Source: Streptomyces coacervatus
GTDB lineage: Bacteria > Actinomycetota > Actinomycetes > Streptomycetales > Streptomycetaceae
Assembly (NCBI RefSeq): GCF_029223485.1
Contig: NZ_JARHTP010000008.1
Span: 124,001 to 188,000, forward strand
Length of the DNA stretch: 64,000 nt
Reading direction: 5' to 3'
Part shown: positions 54,289 through 62,260 of the stretch, piece after piece
Numbering within the stretch: the first letter of the stretch is position 1
Layout: the number at the start of each line of letters is the position of its first letter
Notes under the pieces: generated by a model
Databases searched by the model: none
The model's input: the letters and a program-made list of their open reading frames with translations, nothing else
Told to the model about the DNA's origin: nothing
Position numbers and translations under genes: made by a program

Positions 54289-56265
54289 TCAGACCTGCGT
54301 CCGCTCCTCGACGACCTTCGCGATCTTCGCGATGGCCTCGTCGAACGGGATGCCGTTCTCCTGCGAGCCGTCGCGGTAGCGGAAGGAGACGGAACCGGCC
54401 GACATGTCCTCGTCGCCCGCGATGACCATGAAGGGCACCTTCTGCTTCTGGGCGTTGCGGATCTTCTTCTGCATACGGTCGGAGGAGGAGTCGACCTCGA
54501 CCCGCAGGCCCTGCTTCTTCGCGGCCGCGGCGAACTTCTCCAGGTACTCCACGTGCCCGTCGCCGATCGGGATGCCGACCGCCTGGACGGGGGCCAGCCA
54601 GGCCGGGAAAGCGCCCGCGTAGTGCTCCAGGAGCACCGCGAAGAACCGCTCGATCGAGCCGAACAGAGCACGGTGGATCATGACCGGGCGCTGCTTGGAG
54701 CCGTCCGGACCGGTGTACTCCAGGTCGAAGCGCTCCGGCAGGTTGAAGTCGAGCTGGATCGTCGACATCTGCCAGGTCCGGCCGATGGCGTCCTTGGTCT
54801 GGACGGAGATCTTCGGCCCGTAGAAGGCGGCGCCGCCCGGGTCGGGCACCAGGGGCAGACCCTGCTTCTCGGCGACCTGACGGAGGGTCTCGGTCGCCTC
54901 CTCCCAGACCTCGTCGGAGCCGACGAACTTCTCCGGGTCCTTGGTGGACAGCTCCAGGTAGAAGTCGGTCAGGCCGTAGTCGCGCAGCAGGCCGAGGACG
55001 AAGGTGAGCGTCTTGTCGAGCTCCTCCGACATCTGCTCACGGGTGCAGTAGATGTGCGCGTCGTCCTGCGTGAAGCCGCGGGCACGGGTCAGACCGTGCA
55101 CGACGCCGGACTTCTCGTACCGGTACACGGTCCCGAACTCGAAGAGGCGCAGCGGCAGTTCACGGTAGGAGCGGCCGCGCGCATCGAAGATCAGGTTGTG
55201 CATCGGGCAGTTCATGGGCTTGAGGTAGTAGTCCACGCCCTCGTCGAGCTGCATGGGCGGGTACATGCCCTCGGCGTACCAGTCCAGGTGCCCGGACGTC
55301 TCGAAGAGCTTCCCCTTCGTCGCGTGCGGGGTGTAGACGAACTCGTAGCCCTCCTCCTCGTGGCGGCGGCGCGAGTAGTCCTCCATCACGCGGCGGACGA
55401 TGCCGCCCTTGGGGTGGAAGACGGCGAGGCCGGAGCCGATCTGCTCCGGGATGGAGAACAGGTCGAGCTCGGAGCCGAGCTTGCGGTGGTCGCGCTTCTC
55501 GGCCTCGGCGAGGAAGTCGAGGTAGCCCTTGAGTTCGTCCTTGGACGGCCAGGCGGTGCCGTAGATGCGCTGGAGCATCGGGTTCTTCTCGCTGCCGCGC
55601 CAGTAGGCGGCCGCGTTGCGCATCAGCTTGAACGCCGGGATGTTCCGGGTGGAGGGCAGGTGGGGACCGCGGCAGAGGTCCTTCCAGCACAGGTCACCGG
55701 TCTTGGCGTCCAGGTTGTCGTAGATCGTCAGCTCGCCCGCGCCGACCTCGACGTCCGCGCCGTCGTCGGAGGAGGCGGAGCCCTTGAGGCCGATCAGCTC
55801 CAGCTTGTACGGCTCGTTCGACAGCTCCTCGCGGGCCGCCTCGTCGGTGACCACACGACGGCTGAAGCGCTGCCCGCGCTTCTGGATCTCCTGCATCTTC
55901 TTCTCGATGGCCTTGAGATCCTCGGGCGTGAACGGCTTCTCGACGTCGAAGTCGTAGTAGAAGCCGTCCTTGACCGGCGGGCCGATGCCCAGCTTGGCCT
56001 CGGGGAACAGCTCCTGCACGGCCTGCGCCATGACGTGCGCGGTGGAGTGGCGAAGGATGTTGAGACCGTCCTCGGAGGAGATCTCCACCGGCTCCACGAC
56101 CTCGCCCTCGGCCGGCGAGTAGGCGAGGTCCTTGAGCTCGCCTCCCACGCGCGCGGCGACGATCGAGCGCTCGCCGGCGAAGAGCTCGGCGGCCGTAGTG
56201 CCCGTCGTCACCACGCGCTCTTCCCGCTCGGAATCGCGTTGGATGATCACACGGACGTCTGACAC
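54289..56265 (-). CDS. thrS: threonyl-tRNA synthetase
   Basis: Charges tRNA-Thr and edits Ser-tRNA-Thr. It has 658 residues. An N-terminal TGS domain is followed by the editing domain with HSTAHVMAQAV and DLCRGPHLP. The class II core has zinc ligands beginning at the Cys of MNCPMH and motif 2 FGTVYRYEKSGVVHGLTR. A C-terminal anticodon domain follows. The GTG at 56265 (VSDVRVIIQRD) is chosen. No T-box features were seen in the 121 bases upstream. Confidence 0.97.
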   Translation of the reverse strand: MSDVRVIIQRDSEREERVVTTGTTAAELFAGERSIVAARVGGELKDLAYSPAEGEVVEPVEISSEDGLNILRHSTAHVMAQAVQELFPEAKLGIGPPVKDGFYYDFDVEKPFTPEDLKAIEKKMQEIQKRGQRFSRRVVTDEAAREELSNEPYKLELIGLKGSASSDDGADVEVGAGELTIYDNLDAKTGDLCWKDLCRGPHLPSTRNIPAFKLMRNAAAYWRGSEKNPMLQRIYGTAWPSKDELKGYLDFLAEAEKRDHRKLGSELDLFSIPEQIGSGLAVFHPKGGIVRRVMEDYSRRRHEEEGYEFVYTPHATKGKLFETSGHLDWYAEGMYPPMQLDEGVDYYLKPMNCPMHNLIFDARGRSYRELPLRLFEFGTVYRYEKSGVVHGLTRARGFTQDDAHIYCTREQMSEELDKTLTFVLGLLRDYGLTDFYLELSTKDPEKFVGSDEVWEEATETLRQVAEKQGLPLVPDPGGAAFYGPKISVQTKDAIGRTWQMSTIQLDFNLPERFDLEYTGPDGSKQRPVMIHRALFGSIERFFAVLLEHYAGAFPAWLAPVQAVGIPIGDGHVEYLEKFAAAAKKQGLRVEVDSSSDRMQKKIRNAQKQKVPFMVIAGDEDMSAGSVSFRYRDGSQENGIPFDEAIAKIAKVVEERTQV

Positions 56266-56386
56266 CGGTCTCTCCTGACTGAAGGTGGGGTGCGGCGCCA
56301 TACCAGGAGCGCGCGCAATAGGGGATCGTACCGACCCCGACCCTCCGACCGCGAAACGGTTGCCCTTTGTGCAGGCAGGCCCGCGC

Positions 56387-57613
56387 TCAGTCGTCGTCCT
56401 CCCCGCTGCATGCCTCCTCGAAGAAGTCGAGGTTCTCCTGCAGCGACTTCATCAGCCGGTCCCGCTCGGCCTCCTCCACCTGCACCGGTGCGACCCCTGA
56501 GGCCCCGGTCAGCCGCCGGAAGCCGCCCCGGCTCTCCAGCCGCCCGTGCAGCCGCACCGGCAACCCTACGAGGTGGGCATGCCCGGCGATGCGGTAGTCC
56601 TCCTCGTCCAGCATGATCCGGACGTGCGGGACCTCGGCCCCCGCGATCACCCGCAGCCGTACGCTGCCCTCCCCGCGCGGCCCCGACCTGCGCATCCGCA
56701 CCACCGTGCCGGTGATCCGGACGGGCACGGAGGGCTCCTCGCGCAGATAGCGGGCGCCGGCCTCGCGCAGCACGGTCAGGTCGCCCGGCGAGAACTCCAC
56801 CGGCTCGACACCCGCCGCGCAGTCCTCGGGCACCCCGGCGGCGGGCGCCCACTCGACGGCGATCCTCGCGCCCTCGGTGCCGCGCACGAGGGCGATCAGC
56901 GCCTCGGTGAGCTCACGGCTCACGCCCGCCTCGACGGCGCCGTCGAAGGCGTCCATGCCGCCGGTGGCGCGCTGGTAGTCGATGGCCTCGCGGGTGGCGT
57001 ACAGAGCCTGGTGGAGGCGTACGGCGAGCGGCCGCCCCGTACCGACGGGCACGAAGGCGGTCAGCCGGCCGCCGCCGGCCGCCGGTCCGACCAGGACGCT
57101 CTCCAGCAGCGCGGCGGCGGCGCGGCGGTGCCGGGCGCCGTAGAAGCCCGCACGCGCGCGCGTGGCGAGCGCCGCGGCGAGCAGCATCTGGCGGGCGGAG
57201 GCGCGCAGCTGCTCCTCGACCACCCAGGGCGCGGAGTCGGCGGGACCGCTCGGCACATCCCGCCACCAGCGGATCTCGTCGCTGGGCACGGCGAGGGAGA
57301 CCAGCACCTCGCGTGCGGAGGGCGTGCCGCTGCGGATCAGGGCGACGAGCGCCTCGCCGAGCAGGTCGTCGCTGTCGGGGAAGGCGCGGCTCTCGGGCAC
57401 GAGCAGGCTCGTCCCGCCGCCCGAGGGGCCGGGCGGGGTCCAGCGGCCGTACCGTCCGGCGGCGCCGCCGCGACGCTGCCAGCCGTGCCGGAGCAGCAGG
57501 GCGCTGAGCACGGCGGGGTCGACCTCGTCGGGCTCGGGGGGACGGTGCCAGGAGGCCTCGACCGGGTGCGGCCGCACCGGCCGCAGTGGCTCCTCCAGTG
57601 GGCGGTGCGTCAT
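56387..57613 (-). CDS. unknown 408-residue protein paired with a DUF4365 protein
   Basis: Not recognised. An acidic/Pro-rich N-terminus is followed by a mostly helical middle region rich in Ala and Arg (about 135-245). A C-terminal region (about 297-372) with alternating beta-type strands (VPVRITGTVVRMRRS; VPHVRIMLDEEDYRI; LPVRLHGRLESRG) looks like an OB fold, and an acidic tail FFEEACSGEDDD ends it. The ATG at 57613 overlaps the stop of the upstream DUF4365 gene (ATGA), so the two are translated together and probably act together. OB-fold nucleic-acid binding is inference. Confidence 0.8.
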   Translation of the reverse strand: MTHRPLEEPLRPVRPHPVEASWHRPPEPDEVDPAVLSALLLRHGWQRRGGAAGRYGRWTPPGPSGGGTSLLVPESRAFPDSDDLLGEALVALIRSGTPSAREVLVSLAVPSDEIRWWRDVPSGPADSAPWVVEEQLRASARQMLLAAALATRARAGFYGARHRRAAAALLESVLVGPAAGGGRLTAFVPVGTGRPLAVRLHQALYATREAIDYQRATGGMDAFDGAVEAGVSRELTEALIALVRGTEGARIAVEWAPAAGVPEDCAAGVEPVEFSPGDLTVLREAGARYLREEPSVPVRITGTVVRMRRSGPRGEGSVRLRVIAGAEVPHVRIMLDEEDYRIAGHAHLVGLPVRLHGRLESRGGFRRLTGASGVAPVQVEEAERDRLMKSLQENLDFFEEACSGEDDD

Positions 57614-58176
57614 GGTCTGCCTCCCGACCCGACCCGCGTCATGATCTCGCACAGCGCGCGGTCGTCGAAGATGCGTGAGGTCGGTATCCGCACGGTGGTC
57701 CGGGTCCGTCCGGTGACCGGCTGGCCGGCCAGGTTGACCCAGTAGCAGCAGTGCCGCAGGTCAAGGCGGTCGTGGCTGGCGCGCAGCCAGTCGTCCTGGG
57801 ATCTCGGGACGAGCATCACGACCAGGATCTTGTGCACCGAGACCGGGGTGCGCGCGAGCTTGCGCAGATGGTCGTTGTCGAGCGTGAAGGAGAAGAAACG
57901 CCCCGGTGGGTTCGGCGGGACCTGGTACGTGCATTTCAGCTGCACCTTGATGGTCACCTCGTCGTCGACGGTGTGCCCGGGTGAGCCGTGACTTACGTGC
58001 CAGTCGATGCCGTTGTCCGGAAATGGCTGCGACAACGAGCAGCCGGCCGCCGCGGCGACCGCATGCAGATAGCCCACCTGCAATGTCTCCATGCAGGCGG
58101 TGGTGGCGAGTGTGCCGCGAAGGGGGCCCGTACGTTCGGGCAGCAGCCCGCCCCGCTCGGGCTGCGCTATCGCCAT
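57610..58176 (-). CDS. DUF4365-domain protein, predicted nuclease-like
   Basis: A 188-residue protein covered by a DUF4365-type domain: an N-terminal helical part, then GIDWHVSH with D58, a strand reading VTIKVQLKC with Q79 and K81, and KILVVMLVPRSQDDW. The D...QxK spacing resembles a PD-(D/E)xK nuclease core with Gln in the acidic place, as often seen in DUF4365. The ATG at 58176 is chosen. It overlaps the 408-residue partner by 4 bases and is divergent from the DEDDh exonuclease gene 168 bases away. Cellular role unknown. Confidence 0.82.
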   Translation of the reverse strand: MAIAQPERGGLLPERTGPLRGTLATTACMETLQVGYLHAVAAAAGCSLSQPFPDNGIDWHVSHGSPGHTVDDEVTIKVQLKCTYQVPPNPPGRFFSFTLDNDHLRKLARTPVSVHKILVVMLVPRSQDDWLRASHDRLDLRHCCYWVNLAGQPVTGRTRTTVRIPTSRIFDDRALCEIMTRVGSGGRP

Positions 58177-58344
58177 GACCAACAGCCTTCCACGCCAAGT
58201 GATTCCCCGCTGCGAGCCTCTGAACTGCAAAGACCCGTACTCCTGTTGTGTCCTTCCGGCGTACGGCGCAAACAGCCCGGGTATCACCAAACAGGCAGAA
58301 GACGGGACGTCAGCTGCCCTGGGTGAACGAGGAGTTGTGTTGGC

Positions 58345-59070
58345 ATGACGACCTGGTACGAGGGGCCCCTGGCCGCCTTCGACACGGAGACCACGGGCGT
58401 GGACGTCGAGACCGACCGGATCGTGTCGGCCGCCGTTGTCGTCCAGGACGCCCCGGGCAGTCGGCCCCGGGTGACCCGTTGGCTGGTCAACCCGGGTGTG
58501 CCGGTGCCGGAGGCGGCGACGGCGGTGCACGGGCTGACGGACGAACACCTGGCGCTCAACGGCCGCTGGCCGGCGCCCGTGATGTACGAGATAGCCGAGG
58601 AACTGGCCGAGCAGGCGGCGATGGCCCGTCCGCTCGTGGTGATGAACGCGCCGTTCGATCTGACGCTCCTGGACCGCGAGTTGCGCCGCCATCGCGCCTC
58701 GTCGCTGGACCGCTGGTTCGAGTCGTCGACGCTGCGCGTGCTCGACCCGCGCGTACTCGACAAACACCTGGACCGCTACCGCAAGGGCCGCCGCACCCTG
58801 ACCGACCTGTGCGCGCACTACGGCGTCACGCTGGAGGGTGCGCATGACGCGGCCGCGGACGCAAAGGCCGCACTGGATGTCGTACGGGCCGTCGGGCGTC
58901 GTTTCGCCGCCCGGCTGGAGCGTCTCTCCCCCGCCGAGCTGCACACTCTGCAGACGACGTGGCACGCGGCCCAGGCGCGCGGTCTGCAGGCGTGGTTCGC
59001 GAAGAGCGGCACGGAGGAGATCGTGAACCCGGAGTGGCCGCTGCGGCCGGATCTGCCGGCGGCGGCATGA
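58345..59070 (+). CDS. DEDDh 3'-5' exonuclease (DnaQ-like)
   Basis: A 241-residue exonuclease of the DNA polymerase III epsilon fold, encoded as a stand-alone protein. The catalytic set is complete: D13 and E15 (AFDTETTG), D105 (NAPFD), H167 and D172 (GAHDAAADAKAA). The C-terminal extension of about 60 residues includes WHAAQARGLQAWF, typical of actinobacterial exonucleases of this type. ATG at 58345 follows GAGGAG. Proofreading for DnaE or a separate repair role are both possible. Confidence 0.93.
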   Translation: MTTWYEGPLAAFDTETTGVDVETDRIVSAAVVVQDAPGSRPRVTRWLVNPGVPVPEAATAVHGLTDEHLALNGRWPAPVMYEIAEELAEQAAMARPLVVMNAPFDLTLLDRELRRHRASSLDRWFESSTLRVLDPRVLDKHLDRYRKGRRTLTDLCAHYGVTLEGAHDAAADAKAALDVVRAVGRRFAARLERLSPAELHTLQTTWHAAQARGLQAWFAKSGTEEIVNPEWPLRPDLPAAA

Positions 59071-59083
59071 GAGCAACAAAAAA

Positions 59084-59107
59084 GCCGGTCCGCTGCTGCG
59101 GACCGGC
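59084..59107. terminator. terminator for tRNA-Val (and the exonuclease gene)
   Basis: GCCGGTCCGC (59084-59093) pairs with GCGGACCGGC (59098-59107), loop TGCT. On the minus strand the stem is followed by six T residues (59083-59078), an unusually classical terminator for Streptomyces. CTTT follows on the plus side. Confidence 0.93.
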
Positions 59108-59116
59108 CTTTCCCGG

Positions 59117-59188
59117 TGGGCGATACTGGGTTCGAACCAGTGACCTCTTCGGTGTGAACGAAGCGCTCTCCCACTGAGCTAATCGCCC
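59117..59188 (-). tRNA. tRNA-Val (anticodon CAC)
   Basis: 72-base cloverleaf: acceptor GGGCGAT (59188-59182) pairs with ATCGCCC (59124-59118), discriminator A at 59117. The D arm is GCTC/GAGC. The anticodon arm CTTCG/CGAAG has loop TTCACAC, giving anticodon CAC, which reads GTG. The T arm ACTGG/CCAGT has loop TTCGAAC. The genomic 3' end continues ACCG, so the CCA end is not fully encoded. It is followed on the minus strand by a terminator with six T residues. Confidence 0.97.
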
Positions 59189-59227
59189 GGGAACGCACTG
59201 AACCATACAGGTCTTCGCGGGTTTCCT

Positions 59228-59674
59228 TCAAACCGCTTCGAGGTACGCGACCAGTCCTCGCCGCCCGGCCCGCATCATCAGCCGGTGGTTGGCGCGGAAC
59301 ACCGGCCGCCCCGGTACGGCCAGCCGCCTCAGCAACGGCTTGTTCACGTCGACGACCTGCTCGTAGCGGGCGAGGGTGCCGGTGTCCGCCGCGGTGATCG
59401 TCCAGCGCGCCCAGCCCTCGAGGTCGCCGGACATGGCGATCTCCAGGACACCGGCGACAGGGTCGCGGCGCGTCTCGCGGGCGGTGAAGTGCAGGTCGTA
59501 CGGGAGGAGCGAGCGGACCCGGATGACGCCGGTGGTGTCGTCGAGCCGGGTCACCTCCCGCACCTGGGGCCACCACCGGGGGTACTCCTCGGCCCGCTCC
59601 AGCGCCTCGTACACGGTGGCGGGCGACGCGGGCAGGGCCCAGCGGCTGCGGAAGCGGTAGTGCGTCCAGTCCAT
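59228..59674 (-). CDS. SRPBCC/polyketide cyclase-like protein
   Basis: A 148-residue START/Bet v1-like lipid- or ligand-binding protein. An opening strand FRSRWALPASPATVYEALE is followed by EEYPRWWPQVREV, the usual SRPBCC signature, then alternating strands and a long C-terminal helix ending GRRGLVAYLEAV. ATG at 59674; the open frame upstream is spurious. Single gene between tRNA-Val and a divergent membrane protein gene. Ligand unknown. Confidence 0.87.
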   Translation of the reverse strand: MDWTHYRFRSRWALPASPATVYEALERAEEYPRWWPQVREVTRLDDTTGVIRVRSLLPYDLHFTARETRRDPVAGVLEIAMSGDLEGWARWTITAADTGTLARYEQVVDVNKPLLRRLAVPGRPVFRANHRLMMRAGRRGLVAYLEAV

Positions 59675-59734
59675 GAGGGGAGTCTGCCCGCATCCGGCGC
59701 GTTCGCCAGGCAGCCGGACAGCGCGCTGGCGTGA

Positions 59735-59756
59735 TCTGAGTACGTTCTGAGTACGT
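59735..59756. promoter_or_regulatory. perfect tandem 11-bp direct repeat
   Basis: TCTGAGTACGT occurs twice head to tail at 59735-59745 and 59746-59756, in the 124-bp region between two divergent genes. An 11-bp period places both copies on one face of the helix, as in sites for OmpR/SARP-type winged-helix regulators. Confidence 0.6.
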
Positions 59757-59798
59757 GCACTCATGCCGTACAACGTGACCCAGACCACACTCCGAGGC

Positions 59799-62162
59799 AT
59801 GACGCATGTTCCGCCCCCGGCCGAGGAGTTGCGGCTCCTCGACGCCGAGCTATGGCAACTGGACGCCCGCCGGGCCCAGTTGCTCCATCGCCGCGCCTGG
59901 CTGGTCGCCGCACTCCAGCCGGCACGCCCGGCACACCCGGCACCGCAGGCGCCCCTCGGGACGCCTCGCCCTGAGGCCACCGCGCCCGGCGTGCAGAACG
60001 TTCTGCTGCTGCTCGGCGGGGTCCTGCTCACGGTCGCGGCGATGGTGTTCACGCTGGTCAGCTGGGGGCATCTGGGGATCGCCGGGCGGGCGGTCGTGCT
60101 CGGCGCGGTCACGCTGGCCGCGCTCGGTGTGCCGTTTCTCCTGCTGAAGCGCGGGCTGCGCTCGACGGCCGAGTCGGTGGCCGGCCTGGGGCTGGCGCTG
60201 ACGGTGCTGGACGCTTACGCGTTGCAGCAGGTCGCCTTCATGGGGACGGACGGCGCGGGGTACACGGCGGTCGCTTCGGCGCTGCTGGCGGGGCTCTGGG
60301 CGGCGTACGGCCTGCTGCCGCGCGCGGCCGAGCTGCGGCTGCCGCTGCCCGCAGCGCTGGCCGCGGCCCAACTCCCGCTGTTCTTCTGGGCGATCTCGGC
60401 CACGGCCGGGTCGTACGGGATCGCGGCCGTACTGCTGGTGACGGCCGGGCTCGACACAGCTGTGGCGCTCCGGGTGACCGCCAAGTCCATACGCGTCCTC
60501 GCCTCCGTCGGCGCGTACGGCACGGGCGCCCTGGGTGCATTGACGGCCGGCTGGCTCTCCTGGGGTGCAGCCGGCCCGAGCGCCGCCGCCCGTGCGGCGG
60601 CGCTCCTCACCCTTGCGGCGGCGATCGCGCTGGTGGCGGCCTGGCGGCTGCCGAAGCCGGCCGTGGCCGCGGGCAACGCCGTGGCGGGCGGTCTGCTCCT
60701 GGTCGCGGCGGGCGGCGGTGTGCTGCGGGTGACGCTGCCCGACGAGTGGACCGTAACGGGGTATCTGACCTGCGGCGTCGCGCTGTTGGCGGCATTGCGG
60801 GTACGGCTCCCCGAGCCCGTACGGCGTGGCCTCGTCCAGGCCTCCGGTGCGGTGCAGGCGGTCGCTGCGGCCTGTGCGCTGCCGCTGGTCGTGGTCGCGC
60901 TGGTGGGTCCGCTGGGCTGGGCGGAGCGCTGGTGGACCGGTGTGCCCGCGGACGCGCGTGCCGCGGTGGCCGTCCACATGCCGTGGCCGCCGTATCCCGG
61001 GCAGCTGCTCCTCGGCCCGGTGGTCGTCGCGGCCGTACTGGCCGTGCTGGTCCGCGGTGAAACCCGACGGCCATGGGCACGGACCGGCGCGACGGTCCTC
61101 GCGTGGGCCACCGTCGTGACGCTGCCGGCGGTTCTCCAACTCCCCTACCCTGCCACCCTGTTGCTGCAGGGCGCGGTGACCGGAGCGGCCCTCGCGGCGG
61201 CGGCCTTCCGGCTCCTGCCGAGGACTTGCACCACGCTCGCCCTCGGCGGCTCGCTCTCCCTCTCCTTCCTCTCCCTGGCCTCCCAGACCGCCACCCTCAT
61301 CGTCCTGTCCGTCCTGACCGCGCTGTTCGCGACCGCCTCGCTACGCCCGCACCTCGCGCCCGTCACCGCCCCGGCCGCCCTCGTGTACGCCACCGCGCTC
61401 GCGTGCGCCACGGGCACGGCAGCGGACTGGCGGCCGCAGCACATTGCGCTGCTGGTCCTGGCGGTCCCGTTGGCCGCGGCCCTGCTCGCCGCGCGCCTCG
61501 GCGAGCCGCACGCGCGCGTGCCGGTCGAGGTGACCGGAGCCGCCGCCGGACTGCTGGCCGTCGGCCTCGCGATCACCGCCCCGCCGATGCTCGCCCTGGT
61601 GCTGGCCCTGTGCGGAGTGATCGCGGCGGGGGTGGCCGTACGCGCCGACCGCCGTCCCGTCGGATACGCGGCCGCCGCCCTGTTCCTGCTGGCCAGTTGG
61701 GTGCGGCTGGCGGCCTGGGACGTCGGCACCGTCGAGGCGTACACGCTCCCGGTCACCGTCCCGGCGCTGTGCGTCGGCGTCTGGCGCAGGTCCCGCGATC
61801 GGCAGGCGTCGTCCTGGACGGCATACGGGCCCGGGCTCGCCGCCACCCTGCTGCCGAGCCTCGCCGCAGCCTGGGACGACCCGCACTGGACGCGCCCGCT
61901 GCTGCTCGGCACGGCGGCCCTACTGATCACCTTGCTGGGCGCCCGGCACCGCCTCCAGGCGCTCCTCGTGCTCGGCGGCTCGGTGCTGGTCCTGGACACA
62001 CTGCACGAACTCGCCCCGTACCTGGTCCAGATGACCGGCGCACTCCCCCGCTGGGTACCTCCCGCCCTCGCCGGACTGTTGCTGCTTGCCCTCGGTGCGA
62101 CGTATGAGCGCCGTATCCGGGAGGTCCGTCGAGTACGGGACGTCCTGGCACGGATGCACTGA
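59799..62162 (+). CDS. large polytopic membrane protein, function unknown
   Basis: A 787-residue, Ala/Leu-rich integral membrane protein with roughly 18-20 hydrophobic segments from about residue 65 to 770. A soluble N-terminus holds a helical stretch LRLLDAELWQLDARRAQLLHRRAWLV, and a short Arg-rich C-terminal tail follows. No catalytic or transport motif is recognised. It belongs to a class of very large membrane proteins common in Streptomyces. The start is uncertain: ATG at 59799 is chosen; GTG 59775 and ATG 59763 are possible. Confidence 0.8.
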   Translation: MTHVPPPAEELRLLDAELWQLDARRAQLLHRRAWLVAALQPARPAHPAPQAPLGTPRPEATAPGVQNVLLLLGGVLLTVAAMVFTLVSWGHLGIAGRAVVLGAVTLAALGVPFLLLKRGLRSTAESVAGLGLALTVLDAYALQQVAFMGTDGAGYTAVASALLAGLWAAYGLLPRAAELRLPLPAALAAAQLPLFFWAISATAGSYGIAAVLLVTAGLDTAVALRVTAKSIRVLASVGAYGTGALGALTAGWLSWGAAGPSAAARAAALLTLAAAIALVAAWRLPKPAVAAGNAVAGGLLLVAAGGGVLRVTLPDEWTVTGYLTCGVALLAALRVRLPEPVRRGLVQASGAVQAVAAACALPLVVVALVGPLGWAERWWTGVPADARAAVAVHMPWPPYPGQLLLGPVVVAAVLAVLVRGETRRPWARTGATVLAWATVVTLPAVLQLPYPATLLLQGAVTGAALAAAAFRLLPRTCTTLALGGSLSLSFLSLASQTATLIVLSVLTALFATASLRPHLAPVTAPAALVYATALACATGTAADWRPQHIALLVLAVPLAAALLAARLGEPHARVPVEVTGAAAGLLAVGLAITAPPMLALVLALCGVIAAGVAVRADRRPVGYAAAALFLLASWVRLAAWDVGTVEAYTLPVTVPALCVGVWRRSRDRQASSWTAYGPGLAATLLPSLAAAWDDPHWTRPLLLGTAALLITLLGARHRLQALLVLGGSVLVLDTLHELAPYLVQMTGALPRWVPPALAGLLLLALGATYERRIREVRRVRDVLARMH

Positions 62163-62164
62163 AG

Positions 62165-62199
62165 CCCCGCCCCGACAGGGGCGCGGGGAACTGCGCGAC
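62165..62199 (+). terminator. terminator hairpin fused to dispersed repeat copy 2
   Basis: CCCCGCCCC (62165-62173) can pair with GGGGCG(C)GGG (62178-62187) around GACA, directly after the membrane protein stop. Bases 62178-62199 are identical over 22 bases to the reverse complement of 8853-8874. Confidence 0.7.
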
Positions 62200-62260
62200 C
62201 AGCCACACACGGCCTGCAGACAGCAAATCACCGCAGTTCCCCGGCTGCCCCAGCGGAGCG

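Noticed and set aside
56266..56386. T-box riboswitch upstream of thrS (also considered for alaS and hisS)
   Set aside because: No T-box motif TGGNACCGCG-type sequence or specifier stem, and the gap is too short.
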